Part shown: piece by piece, positions 34,717 to 43,022 of the stretch
How positions within the stretch are numbered: the stretch's first letter is position 1
Layout: the number at the start of each line of letters is the position of its first letter
Source: a bacterium MS4
Lineage (GTDB): Bacteria; Bacillota; Clostridia; Oscillospirales; Acutalibacteraceae
Length of the DNA: 64,000 nt
NCBI GenBank assembly: GCA_000752215.1
Contig: CCFG01000005.1
Location: 98,414-162,413, forward strand
Direction: 5' to 3'
The notes under the pieces: generated by a model
What the model was told of the DNA's origin: nothing
Database searches by the model: none
Seen by the model: only the letters and a program-made list of their open reading frames with translations
Translations under genes and position numbers: made by a program

Positions 34717-34798
34717 TATTTTCATCTCCATAAATAAAAGCACCGGAATAATATGCCGATATGGCAGGCTTCATAAACAAAAAAGAGGAGATTTTGAA

Positions 34799-35632
34799 AT
34801 GAGTTTATCCACAGCTAAAAAGGGCGAGATGAATGCGCTATGCCTTAAATTTCGCATGGATCTGATAGAATTGCTTCATTCCATCCAGACCGGCCATCCG
34901 GGAGGTTCGCTGTCTGTGTGTGAAATACTGACTGCACTTTATTTTGAAAAGGCGAAGGTCGACCCGAAAAATCCACAGTGGCCGGAAAGAGACCGCATTG
35001 TGCTTACCAAAGGACATGCTGCGCCAATGCTCTACCGGGTTTTGGCCGAAAAAGGTTTTTTCCCTGTCGAAGAGATGAAAACCCTTCGACAGCTCAACTC
35101 CCATCTGCAGGGCCATCCCTGCGCGCTGGAGACTCCCGGAGTCGAGCTTTCCACCGGGCCGCTTGGAATCGGGCTGGCTGCGGCAGTCGGCATGTGCGTT
35201 GGACTGAAGCTTTCCAATATTGACGCCACCGTTTACGCCATTATGGGAGACGGAGAATTGGATGAGGGAACTGTCTGGGAGGCATGCATGAGTGCGGCCA
35301 AATTTAAGACCGACAACCTGGTTGCTATTCTCGATTACAATCATGTCCAGCTCGACGGCACTTCGGATGAAATTATGCCGATGGGCGATGTAAACGCGAA
35401 ATTTGCTTCTTTTGGATTTGAAGTGTTCAACTGTGACGGACACGATGTCGACGCCATCTGTGAAGCGATTGATAAAGCAAAAACCGTTAAAGGAAAACCG
35501 TCCGTCATCATTGCCGAAACCATAAAAGGAAAGGGAATTTCCTTTATGGAAGGAAAAAACGCTTGGCACGGCAGGGCGATTAATGACGAAGAATACAAAT
35601 TGGCAATGGCTGAATTGAGAGGTGACAAATAA
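34799..35632 (+). CDS. Transketolase, N-terminal (TPP-binding) subunit
   Basis: This split transketolase subunit has 277 residues. The thiamine diphosphate motif GDGELDEGTVWEA...NLVAILDYN is intact near residues 145-178, and His residues of the TK active site (TGHPGGSLSV, TKGHAAPML) are present. AGAGGAG lies before ATG 34799. Its stop overlaps the start of the C-terminal subunit gene (TAATG). Split transketolases occur both in the pentose pathway and in dedicated routes such as apulose-phosphate or sulfofructose cleavage. The operon context argues for a dedicated one here. Confidence 0.93.
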   Translation: MSLSTAKKGEMNALCLKFRMDLIELLHSIQTGHPGGSLSVCEILTALYFEKAKVDPKNPQWPERDRIVLTKGHAAPMLYRVLAEKGFFPVEEMKTLRQLNSHLQGHPCALETPGVELSTGPLGIGLAAAVGMCVGLKLSNIDATVYAIMGDGELDEGTVWEACMSAAKFKTDNLVAILDYNHVQLDGTSDEIMPMGDVNAKFASFGFEVFNCDGHDVDAICEAIDKAKTVKGKPSVIIAETIKGKGISFMEGKNAWHGRAINDEEYKLAMAELRGDK

Positions 35633-36567
35633 TGGGAAGAGCAATTAGGGACGTATATGGGGACTCACTCCTCAACTATGGAAAAGAAAACAAGGATGTT
35701 GTCGTCCTTGACGCTGACGTGTCCAGTTCGACAAAGTCCGGTGTTTTTGGAAAAGCATTTCCCAATCGCTTTTTTAACGTTGGAATCGCTGAGTCAAACA
35801 TGGTCGGTATGGCAGCGGGTCTTTCTACAATCGGGAAAATTCCCTTTGTGAATACATTTGCCGTGTTTCTTACCTCTATCGGCTTGATTGGTGCTAGATC
35901 GTTTGGCTCTTATTCCAAACTGAATATTAAATTTATGGGTGCCTACGGCGGATTATCAGATGCCTTTGACGGACCGAGCCATCACTCGCTTGAAGATGTC
36001 GCAATCATGCGCTCTCTGCCAAACTTTCAGGTGTTTGTAGCGACGGATGAATATCAGACAGACTGGCTGGTTAAAAACGCCATTGAAGTAAATGCCCCAA
36101 TGTATATCAGATTGTCCAGAGATGCCACTCCTACCGTTTATTCTGCCGATACAAAATTTGAAACGGGAAAAGGCATGGTTTTGCGCGAAGGTACGGACGC
36201 CACGATTATTGCCTGTGGCGTTATGGTCGGTCAGGCAGTCGCCGCTGCTGAAGAACTTGCCAAAAAAGGCGTTCAAGTAGGCGTTGTGGATATGTTCAGT
36301 ATCAAACCCATCGATAAGGAACTGATTCTGGAATCAGCGAAGAAAACAGGCGCAATTATTACTGCGGAAGAGCATACCGTCATCGGCGGGCTTGGCGGCG
36401 CGGTTGCAGAAGTGCTGACAGCCGGCGGCGCTAAAGCAGCACAGGAGTTTGTCGGTGTGCGGGATTGTCACGCGGAGTGTGGACCTTATTCGGGACTCCT
36501 AAAAAAGTATGGCCTTGATGTGGCTGACGTTGTAGCGGCCGTTAAAAAGGCAATTGCAAGAAAGTGA
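35632..36567 (+). CDS. Transketolase, C-terminal subunit
   Basis: This 311-residue subunit carries the pyrimidine-binding domain with the cofactor-activating Glu in FFNVGIAESNMVGMAAG (about residue 60) and the C-terminal regulatory domain (about 190-305). The segment GGLSDAFDGPSHHSLEDVA is typical of split transketolases. With the preceding subunit it forms the active heterotetramer that moves a two-carbon ketol group. It is followed directly by the second MDR gene. Confidence 0.93.
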   Translation: MGRAIRDVYGDSLLNYGKENKDVVVLDADVSSSTKSGVFGKAFPNRFFNVGIAESNMVGMAAGLSTIGKIPFVNTFAVFLTSIGLIGARSFGSYSKLNIKFMGAYGGLSDAFDGPSHHSLEDVAIMRSLPNFQVFVATDEYQTDWLVKNAIEVNAPMYIRLSRDATPTVYSADTKFETGKGMVLREGTDATIIACGVMVGQAVAAAEELAKKGVQVGVVDMFSIKPIDKELILESAKKTGAIITAEEHTVIGGLGGAVAEVLTAGGAKAAQEFVGVRDCHAECGPYSGLLKKYGLDVADVVAAVKKAIARK

Positions 36568-36577
36568 GTATATCTCT

Positions 36578-37603
36578 ATGAAAAAAGCAATATTTACCGC
36601 GCCTTTCAAGATTGGATTTCAGGAAACGGAGATTCCGTCAATCAGCGATGACGAAGTATTACTGAAAGTAATCAGTATTGGCATATGCGGTTCGGATATC
36701 CAGATGTATCACGGCAGACACAAGTACATGACTTATCCGGTTGTTCCGGGGCACGAGGTTGGTTCAGTGATTGTCAAGGTTGGAGCAAATGTAACCGACT
36801 TTCAGGTGGGAGAACGCGTTTCGGTCGAGCCCCAAATCACCTGCGGCCATTGCTATCCCTGCTCAATCGGACGGTTCAACGTTTGTGAAAGTTTGAAGGT
36901 CAAAGGGGTCCACGCCGATGGCTTTGCCGCAGAATATGCTGCGATTGAACCCCGTTTCCTTCACCACTGCCCGGGAAACATGGACTTTGACCTGATCACC
37001 CTTGTGGAGCCGCTTGCTGTTGGAGTCGGATCTGTTAAACGCTCCCATTACGAAGGTGCCAATATCGCCATTATCGGAGCAGGCACCATCGGTAATCTGG
37101 TCGCTCAGTCCGCGCAGGCGCTGGGGGCCGGCAGTGTACTTGTGACCGACTTTGTAGACGGCAGGCTGGATTTTGCAAAAGCGTGCGGCATTCAGCACTG
37201 CGCTAACACCAGGGATATTGGTTTAAAGCAAGCGATTGAAAATACATTCGGAGAAAGAAAAGCGGACGTCATTATAGACTGTGCCGCTACAAGAGGCTCC
37301 TTTATGTCTGCCATGGAAGCGAGCCGACCCAGCTCGGAGATTGTAATTACGGGAAATTACAAGGAGCCAATGGAACTGGAAGTACCCCGTATTCAGCGCA
37401 GAGAAGTTTCTGTCATCGGCCATATGATGTATGTCCGTGAGGATTTCGCCGACGCAATCCGGTTCCTTTCCGAAGGAAAGGTTAAGACGGCCGGCTTCAT
37501 TTCCCAGCGCTTCCCGTTTGACGACTTTGATAAGGCGTTTGCATTCATTGATGAGCATCCAAACGATGTCATGAAAGCAGTCGTCAATATTGGTACTTAT
37601 TAA
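36578..37603 (+). CDS. Zinc-dependent alcohol dehydrogenase, second MDR paralogue
   Basis: This 341-residue medium-chain dehydrogenase has Cys in GICGSD (about 38), GHEVGSV, the structural zinc cluster CGHCYPCSIGRFNVC (about 90-104) and the nucleotide loop IGAGTIGNLVA near 164-174. The start is ATG 36578 (MKKAIF); an upstream frame extends into the transketolase gene. It is only distantly similar to the MDR enzyme at 33676, so a different substrate is likely, for example a galactitol- or iditol-type polyol. Confidence 0.87.
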   Translation: MKKAIFTAPFKIGFQETEIPSISDDEVLLKVISIGICGSDIQMYHGRHKYMTYPVVPGHEVGSVIVKVGANVTDFQVGERVSVEPQITCGHCYPCSIGRFNVCESLKVKGVHADGFAAEYAAIEPRFLHHCPGNMDFDLITLVEPLAVGVGSVKRSHYEGANIAIIGAGTIGNLVAQSAQALGAGSVLVTDFVDGRLDFAKACGIQHCANTRDIGLKQAIENTFGERKADVIIDCAATRGSFMSAMEASRPSSEIVITGNYKEPMELEVPRIQRREVSVIGHMMYVREDFADAIRFLSEGKVKTAGFISQRFPFDDFDKAFAFIDEHPNDVMKAVVNIGTY

Positions 37604-37697
37604 TTTTATACCGGCCGGATAAAGCTGATCTTGCCGCGGCAGGCAATTCAGAAAAATGCCGGTATTCTCAAATATTTTTTAAAAGGAGTGTAGTATA

Positions 37698-38612
37698 ATG
37701 AAAGATTCAATCAGCAAATATTTCAAAGTGGGATTAATTCATTTTATGGCTTATCCGGCGACCATGCGCGGGGAAGGCCCCATTGTGGAAACAATGAAAA
37801 AGATTGCTTTGGATGACTATTTTGACACTGTGGAAGTTACAACCATAAACAGCGACGAAACCCGCGCGGAGGTTCGGGATATGCTGGCCGTTTCCCACAT
37901 GACCGTTTGCTACGGGGCACAGCCAAGGCTCATGGGAGCCGGGCTTAATTCCTGCCATCTGGACGAAAACGAAAGAAAGAAAGCAGAAGACGTACTGCTG
38001 AAATCCGTCGACGAGGCGGAATATCTGGGCGCGAAAGGAATCGCATTCCTTGCCGGCAAATGGGAAGAAGCAACGAAGGAAGAGTCCTATGCGCAACTGC
38101 TCAAAACGACGAAAAATGTTTGTGATTACGCCAAAACAAAAGGAATGAACGTGGAAATTGAAGTTTTTGACTTTGATTTTGACAAGGCTTCTTTGATTGG
38201 TCCGGCGCCGCTGGCCGCGCGTTTCGCGTCCGATATGCGCGAATACACCAATAATTTCGGCCTTCTGGTTGACCTCTCCCACTTTCCGCAGACGTATGAA
38301 ACCAGCGGGTTTGTATTCCGTACTCTTCGCCCCTACATCACACATCTCCATATCGGCAGCGCGGTCATGGGCGAAAAATTCAACGCGGCCTACGGCGATA
38401 CACATCCCCGTTTTGGATTCCCCAACGGCTGCAACGATATACCGGAGGTTCTGGACTTTTTGCGCGTCGCGAAGAATGAAGGGTTTTTCAACTCCGAAAA
38501 CCCGATGGTTCTGTCTTTCGAAGTAAAGCCATGGGGAAATGAAGATCCGGACGTTGTTGTCGCAAACGCAAAGCGTGTGCTGAACCGCGCATGGGCGTTG
38601 CTGGAAGACTGA
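37698..38612 (+). CDS. Sugar (phosphate) isomerase/epimerase, TIM barrel
   Basis: This 304-residue xylose-isomerase-like barrel has probable metal ligands Glu in NVEIEVFDFDFD, Asp in LLVDLSHFP, His in THLHIGSA and Glu in VLSFEVKPWG. Family members interconvert ketoses or aldose/ketose pairs, often unphosphorylated 3-keto or tagatose/psicose-type sugars. AAGGAG lies before ATG 37698. No sugar kinase is encoded nearby, so its substrate may be the free sugar formed by the dehydrogenases. Confidence 0.8.
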   Translation: MKDSISKYFKVGLIHFMAYPATMRGEGPIVETMKKIALDDYFDTVEVTTINSDETRAEVRDMLAVSHMTVCYGAQPRLMGAGLNSCHLDENERKKAEDVLLKSVDEAEYLGAKGIAFLAGKWEEATKEESYAQLLKTTKNVCDYAKTKGMNVEIEVFDFDFDKASLIGPAPLAARFASDMREYTNNFGLLVDLSHFPQTYETSGFVFRTLRPYITHLHIGSAVMGEKFNAAYGDTHPRFGFPNGCNDIPEVLDFLRVAKNEGFFNSENPMVLSFEVKPWGNEDPDVVVANAKRVLNRAWALLED

Positions 38613-38641
38613 TGAATGGTGTATAAAGAAAGGAATCTGCA

Positions 38642-39601
38642 ATGAAAATAGTGATTTTGGACGGCTACACGGAGAATCCCGGCGATTTAAGCTGGGAGGG
38701 ATTTGAAAAATTAGGGCAGGTAACGGTATACGACCGCACACCTGCCGATGAGATCGTGGAACGCATTGGAGACGCGGAGATCGTCATCACGAATAAAACG
38801 CCGATCAGCGCGGAAACACTTCAGGCTTGCCGCGGTATAAAATATGTGGGTGTTTTGGCGACAGGCTACAATGTGGTGGATGTTACGGCCGCAAAGCAGA
38901 AGGGGATTGTCGTTTCCAATATTCCGACTTACGGAACGGCTGCCGTGGCTCAGTTCGCCATTGCGCTTTTGCTGGAAGTCTGCCATCATATCGGGGAACA
39001 TTCCGCCGCCGTTCTGCGCGGTGACTGGACCTCAAATCAGGACTGGTGTTTTTGGAATTACCCGCTGGTTGAGCTGGCCGGCAAAACAATGGGCATCATA
39101 GGATTTGGAAAGATCGGACAGGCAACGGCAAAAATCGCACAGGCGCTTGGAATGAAAGTTGTTGCGTACGACGAGTATCGGAACCCGGCGCTGGAGAGTG
39201 AAGCCTGTCAATACGTCACTCTGGATGAATTGCTTGCGCAGTCCGATACCATTTCACTGCATTGTCCGCTGTTTCCATCCACACAGGGGATCATTAATAA
39301 GGACAGCATTGCTAAGATGAAGGATGGCGTCATCATCGTCAACAACTCGCGCGGTCCGCTGATTGTAGAGCAGGACCTGGCCGACGCGCTGAACAGCGGA
39401 AAAGTTGCCGGCGCGGGATGTGACGTTGTTTCCACCGAGCCGATTCAGGCGGACAACCCGCTTTTGAAAGCAAAAAATGCTATCCTGACTCCTCATATTT
39501 CATGGGCTCCGAAAGAAAGCCGCCAGCGCCTGATGGATATTGCGGTTCAGGACTTGGAAGCATTCCTCGACGGGAATCCGATCAATGTTGTAAACAAATA
39601 A
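38642..39601 (+). CDS. D-2-hydroxyacid dehydrogenase (hydroxypyruvate/glycerate dehydrogenase-like)
   Basis: This 319-residue protein has the NAD loop GFGKIG (about residues 152-157) and the catalytic triad: Arg in VNNSRGPLI, Glu in DVVSTEPIQ and His in LTPHISWAP. The overall pattern is that of glycerate dehydrogenase HprA. It would reduce hydroxypyruvate to D-glycerate, feeding the glycerate kinase encoded next. That pairing is the best clue to the end of the pathway. AAAGGA lies before ATG 38642. Confidence 0.88.
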   Translation: MKIVILDGYTENPGDLSWEGFEKLGQVTVYDRTPADEIVERIGDAEIVITNKTPISAETLQACRGIKYVGVLATGYNVVDVTAAKQKGIVVSNIPTYGTAAVAQFAIALLLEVCHHIGEHSAAVLRGDWTSNQDWCFWNYPLVELAGKTMGIIGFGKIGQATAKIAQALGMKVVAYDEYRNPALESEACQYVTLDELLAQSDTISLHCPLFPSTQGIINKDSIAKMKDGVIIVNNSRGPLIVEQDLADALNSGKVAGAGCDVVSTEPIQADNPLLKAKNAILTPHISWAPKESRQRLMDIAVQDLEAFLDGNPINVVNK

Positions 39602-39698
39602 ACCTGACTGTCCCCGAAAACATCGGAAGCGAAATTATTTGACAGTGTCAGTAAGTCCGTTATCAAATTTTTCGGCCGATCGTTTTCTGCCTGTTCCG

Positions 39699-39729
39699 TG
39701 GAACGTAAATTTATTAAATTTACGTTCCA
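39699..39729. promoter_or_regulatory. 31-base perfect inverted repeat upstream of glycerate kinase
   Basis: The arms 39699-39713 (TGGAACGTAAATTTA) and 39715-39729 (TAAATTTACGTTCCA) are exact complements around one central T. No T-tract follows, so an operator is more likely than a terminator. It lies in the 220-base gap between the hydroxyacid dehydrogenase and glycerate kinase genes. Confidence 0.5.
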
Positions 39730-39821
39730 TTGGCATTTACAATCAGTACCGTTAAACTATTTCTTTCTCAAAGGTTCGGATTTTCGCGAAGCATAAAGAA
39801 GGACAAAAGGAGTGTTCGCCT

Positions 39822-40955
39822 GTGGAAAAAGTTGTTTTAATCCCGGATTCATTTAAGGGAACCATGAGCTCCATGGAAATCTGCGAGATCATGAAAAATC
39901 AAATAAAAACCTATTATCCTCGGTCGGAAGTAATTTCGATCCCCGTCGCAGACGGCGGAGAGGGCAGCGTGGATGCGTTCTTAACTGCGATGGGAGGCCG
40001 CAAGGTTTTTACTCAGGTGAAAGGGCCCTATATGGAGGATATGCAGGCTTTTTATGGAGTTATCGGTTCCGGTACCGCTGTGGTGGAGCTGGCGGCCTGT
40101 GCGGGACTGCCGCTTGTCGACGACGATAAGCACCCGGACAAAACCACTACCTATGGAGTAGGGCAGTTGATGGAGCATGCCGCGATTCATGGCTGTAATA
40201 AGATCATCGTGGGGATCGGGGGAAGCTGTACCAACGACCTCGGAACCGGGGCCGCGGCTGCGGCCGGTATAAAATTCTATGACAAAGAGGGAAATTTATT
40301 TGTCCCAACCGGCGGAACGCTCTGCGAGATTGACCGGATCGATGTGTCCGGACTCAACCCTGCGCTCAGGAATGTTGAAATCGTGGGAATGTGCGACATT
40401 GATAATCCACTGTACGGTGAAAATGGTGCCGCCTGTGTATTTGCCCCGCAAAAGGGAGCGGATGAAAGCCTCGTGAAAACTCTGGACAAAGGTCTGAGAA
40501 GCGCTTCCCGCGTAATACGGGAACAATTGGATCTTGATATTGCGCAAATTGCCGGCGCCGGCGCCGCGGGCGGAATGGGCGGCGGGCTGATTGCCTTTTT
40601 TGGCGCTGAGCTGCAAATGGGAATTGAAACGATCCTCAATACGGTCGGATTCGACAGTCTGGCGGCAAACGCGGATTTGATCATCAGCGGCGAGGGGAAA
40701 ATGGACACCCAGAGTCTGAGAGGAAAAGTGGTCATCGGTGTCGCGCGTCATGCAAAGCGCCTGGGAGTTCCCCTCGTGGCCGTTGTGGGCGATATCGGAG
40801 ACGGCATTGAGCAGGCTTATCAGGAGGGGGTTTCGGGAGTGTTCAGCATCAACCGTGTTGCTGTGGATTTCAAGGAGGCCAAGCAGCGAAGCAAAAGCGA
40901 TTTAGCACTCACTATCGATAATCTGATGCAGTTTTTGATTCGGCTGGGGCATTGA
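39822..40955 (+). CDS. Glycerate kinase (GlxK/GarK family)
   Basis: This 377-residue enzyme phosphorylates glycerate, in this family usually to 2-phosphoglycerate. It begins VVLIPDSFKGTMSSMEI and carries PVADGGEGSVDAF, GIGGSCTNDLGTGAAAA and GAGAAGGMGGGL, all hallmark segments. The start is a GTG at 39822 with AAGGAG 9 bases upstream. It closes the right-hand catabolic operon and links it to lower glycolysis. The 220-base gap before it may carry its own control site. Confidence 0.93.
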   Translation: MEKVVLIPDSFKGTMSSMEICEIMKNQIKTYYPRSEVISIPVADGGEGSVDAFLTAMGGRKVFTQVKGPYMEDMQAFYGVIGSGTAVVELAACAGLPLVDDDKHPDKTTTYGVGQLMEHAAIHGCNKIIVGIGGSCTNDLGTGAAAAAGIKFYDKEGNLFVPTGGTLCEIDRIDVSGLNPALRNVEIVGMCDIDNPLYGENGAACVFAPQKGADESLVKTLDKGLRSASRVIREQLDLDIAQIAGAGAAGGMGGGLIAFFGAELQMGIETILNTVGFDSLAANADLIISGEGKMDTQSLRGKVVIGVARHAKRLGVPLVAVVGDIGDGIEQAYQEGVSGVFSINRVAVDFKEAKQRSKSDLALTIDNLMQFLIRLGH

Positions 40956-41034
40956 AAAGGATTCTTTTATAGCATTCGTTTGAGTTTTGATATTTTTTAC
41001 ATAAGTCAGTTACCTTATCATTATTTAATCACAT

Positions 41035-41120
41035 TTTGAAAATAGCAAACCCATCGAAAGGCAGGGACGCAAAGCCACGGGTCTAATGTTTATGAAGACA
41101 GCCGGGTTACCATGCTGTGT
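41035..41120 (+). ncRNA. Cyclic di-GMP-I (GEMM) riboswitch
   Basis: The GEMM-I core is visible: GCAAACCCATCGAAAGGCAG, then GGACGCAAAGCCACGGGTCTAA, and AGCCGGGTTACC near 41100. These are the conserved A-rich junction, the GNRA-type tetraloop and the tetraloop receptor. It lies about 150 bases upstream of a chemotaxis receptor gene and directly before a terminator, so c-di-GMP should gate transcription. Boundaries are approximate. Confidence 0.92.
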
Positions 41121-41121
41121 G

Positions 41122-41150
41122 GCCGTGGTACAATATTGTACCACGGCTTT
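41122..41150 (+). terminator. Terminator controlled by the c-di-GMP riboswitch
   Basis: A 26-base perfect palindrome (GCCGTGGTACAAT with ATTGTACCACGGC) is followed by TTTATTAT. It starts right after the riboswitch 3' strand, so aptamer folding and this stem can compete. Confidence 0.85.
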
Positions 41151-41269
41151 ATTATAGAATATTTGCTGAAAGTTCAGAGAATTATGGCCAGTAGGTATAG
41201 CTAAATAAAGGTTTATAAGAATGGAAAAATTTTTGAAATCGTTCAAAAATATTTAAAAGGGGTATCTGT

Positions 41270-42958
41270 ATGTTAAAAAATATGAAAATTGGCAAAAAAT
41301 TAATTGCTACTTTTATTTTGGTTGCATTCATTTCAAGTATTGGCAGCGTGGTAGGATTTTTCATGCTGCAAAACATGGATTCGGGTTATGGCAATGCTTT
41401 GATCAAATATGGATTTGCTCAGGGTGATGTGGGGCGCCTGAGTGCGGAATTCAATAACAGCCGATCCATTTTACAAGAAATGATCATTGCAGCCGATCAG
41501 CAGACAATCCAAAGCGCGGTTGATAATTTGGATAAATCAGGAGCGGCCATTGATCAGGATTTGGCGGAAATTCAAAAAACATTGGTGGGCGTAACCGAAA
41601 CCGGACATTATAATATGATTCAGGAAAATCTGGAAGCATATAAAGATTTGAAATCCCGTGTTGTCGAACTTGCTTTGGAGAATAACGACGAGCAGGCAAA
41701 CAGGCTGTTGGTTACTGAGGGTGCGCCTATATTTGATAATTTAACAACTTCAATCAGCACACTGTTTAGTGAAAAAACAAGCAAGGGAGATCAAATATCC
41801 GCGGATCTTACCGCGCAGAGAAATACAACCACAGTATCCATGCTCGCCATTCTTGTAATTACTCTTGTGCTTTCCCTTATCATCGCCTTAGCAATTTCAC
41901 GCAGCATCAGCAGACCTGTAAAAGATATGGTTGAGGCCGCCCGGAAAATGGCGAAGGGCGATTTACAAGTGCAGGTCAGCGTGAATTCGAGGGATGAAAT
42001 CGGACAACTGAGCGCAGCTTTTACGGAATCCATTGCATCGATAAGGTCATACATAGCCGACATAACAAACGTCCTCGGCGAGATCGAACGTGGTAACCTT
42101 ACGGTGATTCCCGCATTGGATTACAATGGCGATTATGCGGATCTGAAAGATTCCTGTCTTGGCATTTTGGCATCATTTAATAACACTCTGAGCCAGATCA
42201 ATCAGGCCTCCGGGCAGGTTTCAAGCGGCGCCAGTCAAATTTCCGATAGTTCCCAGGCGTTGGCGCAGGGTGCAACCGAACAGGCAAGCTCGGTGGAAGA
42301 GCTTGCCGCATCAATCTCAGAAATATCCGCTCAGGTCCAGCAAAATGCGGCACACGCCACCGATGCAAGCAGGAATGTAAACAATGTCCGCGCCGAAATA
42401 GAGATCAGCAATCGGCATATGGGAGAAATGGTAGGCGCCATGTCTCAAATCAGCGAGTCATCCGGCCAGATCGGGAAAATCATTAAAACGATTGAAGACA
42501 TTGCTTTCCAGACAAATATTCTTGCATTGAATGCGGCGGTCGAAGCGGCAAGGGCAGGTGCGGCAGGCAAGGGCTTTGCCGTTGTAGCGGATGAGGTAAG
42601 AAATTTGGCCAGTAAGAGTGCCGAGGCCGCAAAAAACACGACCGATTTGATTGAGAATTCCATGAAACAGGTGAAGAACGGCACAAGAATTGCAAATGAA
42701 ACCGCGAACTCTCTTCTTCTTGTCGTGGATAATACAAAAGCGGTTGCGGATATCGTTGATCAAATATCAAAATCATCAAAGCAGCAGGCAGATTCTATCG
42801 GACAGATAACATCAGGTGTAGAACAAATTTCCTCTGTAGTACAGACAAACTCTGCAACCGCTGAAGAAAGTGCCGCAGCAAGCGAAGAGCTTTCCGGACA
42901 GGCCCAGACAATGAAGGAACTGGTTGGAAAGTTCAAATTGAACAAAATGGCCCTCTAA
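41270..42958 (+). CDS. Methyl-accepting chemotaxis protein
   Basis: This 562-residue receptor has a membrane helix near 11-31, an extracytoplasmic four-helix-type sensor (about 32-185, TarH-like), a second helix near 190-210, HAMP (about 212-265), a second HAMP-like linker, and the signalling domain with the tip EDIAFQTNILALNAAVEAARAG near 410-430. AAAAGG lies before ATG 41270. Its leader holds a c-di-GMP riboswitch, so receptor synthesis is tied to the motile/sessile decision. The ligand is unknown. Confidence 0.94.
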   Translation: MLKNMKIGKKLIATFILVAFISSIGSVVGFFMLQNMDSGYGNALIKYGFAQGDVGRLSAEFNNSRSILQEMIIAADQQTIQSAVDNLDKSGAAIDQDLAEIQKTLVGVTETGHYNMIQENLEAYKDLKSRVVELALENNDEQANRLLVTEGAPIFDNLTTSISTLFSEKTSKGDQISADLTAQRNTTTVSMLAILVITLVLSLIIALAISRSISRPVKDMVEAARKMAKGDLQVQVSVNSRDEIGQLSAAFTESIASIRSYIADITNVLGEIERGNLTVIPALDYNGDYADLKDSCLGILASFNNTLSQINQASGQVSSGASQISDSSQALAQGATEQASSVEELAASISEISAQVQQNAAHATDASRNVNNVRAEIEISNRHMGEMVGAMSQISESSGQIGKIIKTIEDIAFQTNILALNAAVEAARAGAAGKGFAVVADEVRNLASKSAEAAKNTTDLIENSMKQVKNGTRIANETANSLLLVVDNTKAVADIVDQISKSSKQQADSIGQITSGVEQISSVVQTNSATAEESAAASEELSGQAQTMKELVGKFKLNKMAL

Positions 42959-42965
42959 TGAAGAC

Positions 42966-42994
42966 ACGGAGCATGGCTGTCTGCCATGCTCCGT
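42966..42994 (+). terminator. Terminator-like hairpin after the chemotaxis receptor
   Basis: The arms ACGGAGCATGGC and GCCATGCTCCGT pair perfectly around TGTCT. Only a loose T-rich stretch follows. It lies between convergent genes and probably serves both. Confidence 0.7.
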
Positions 42995-43022
42995 TAATAC
43001 AGGTTGTTTCTTCTTGATTAGA

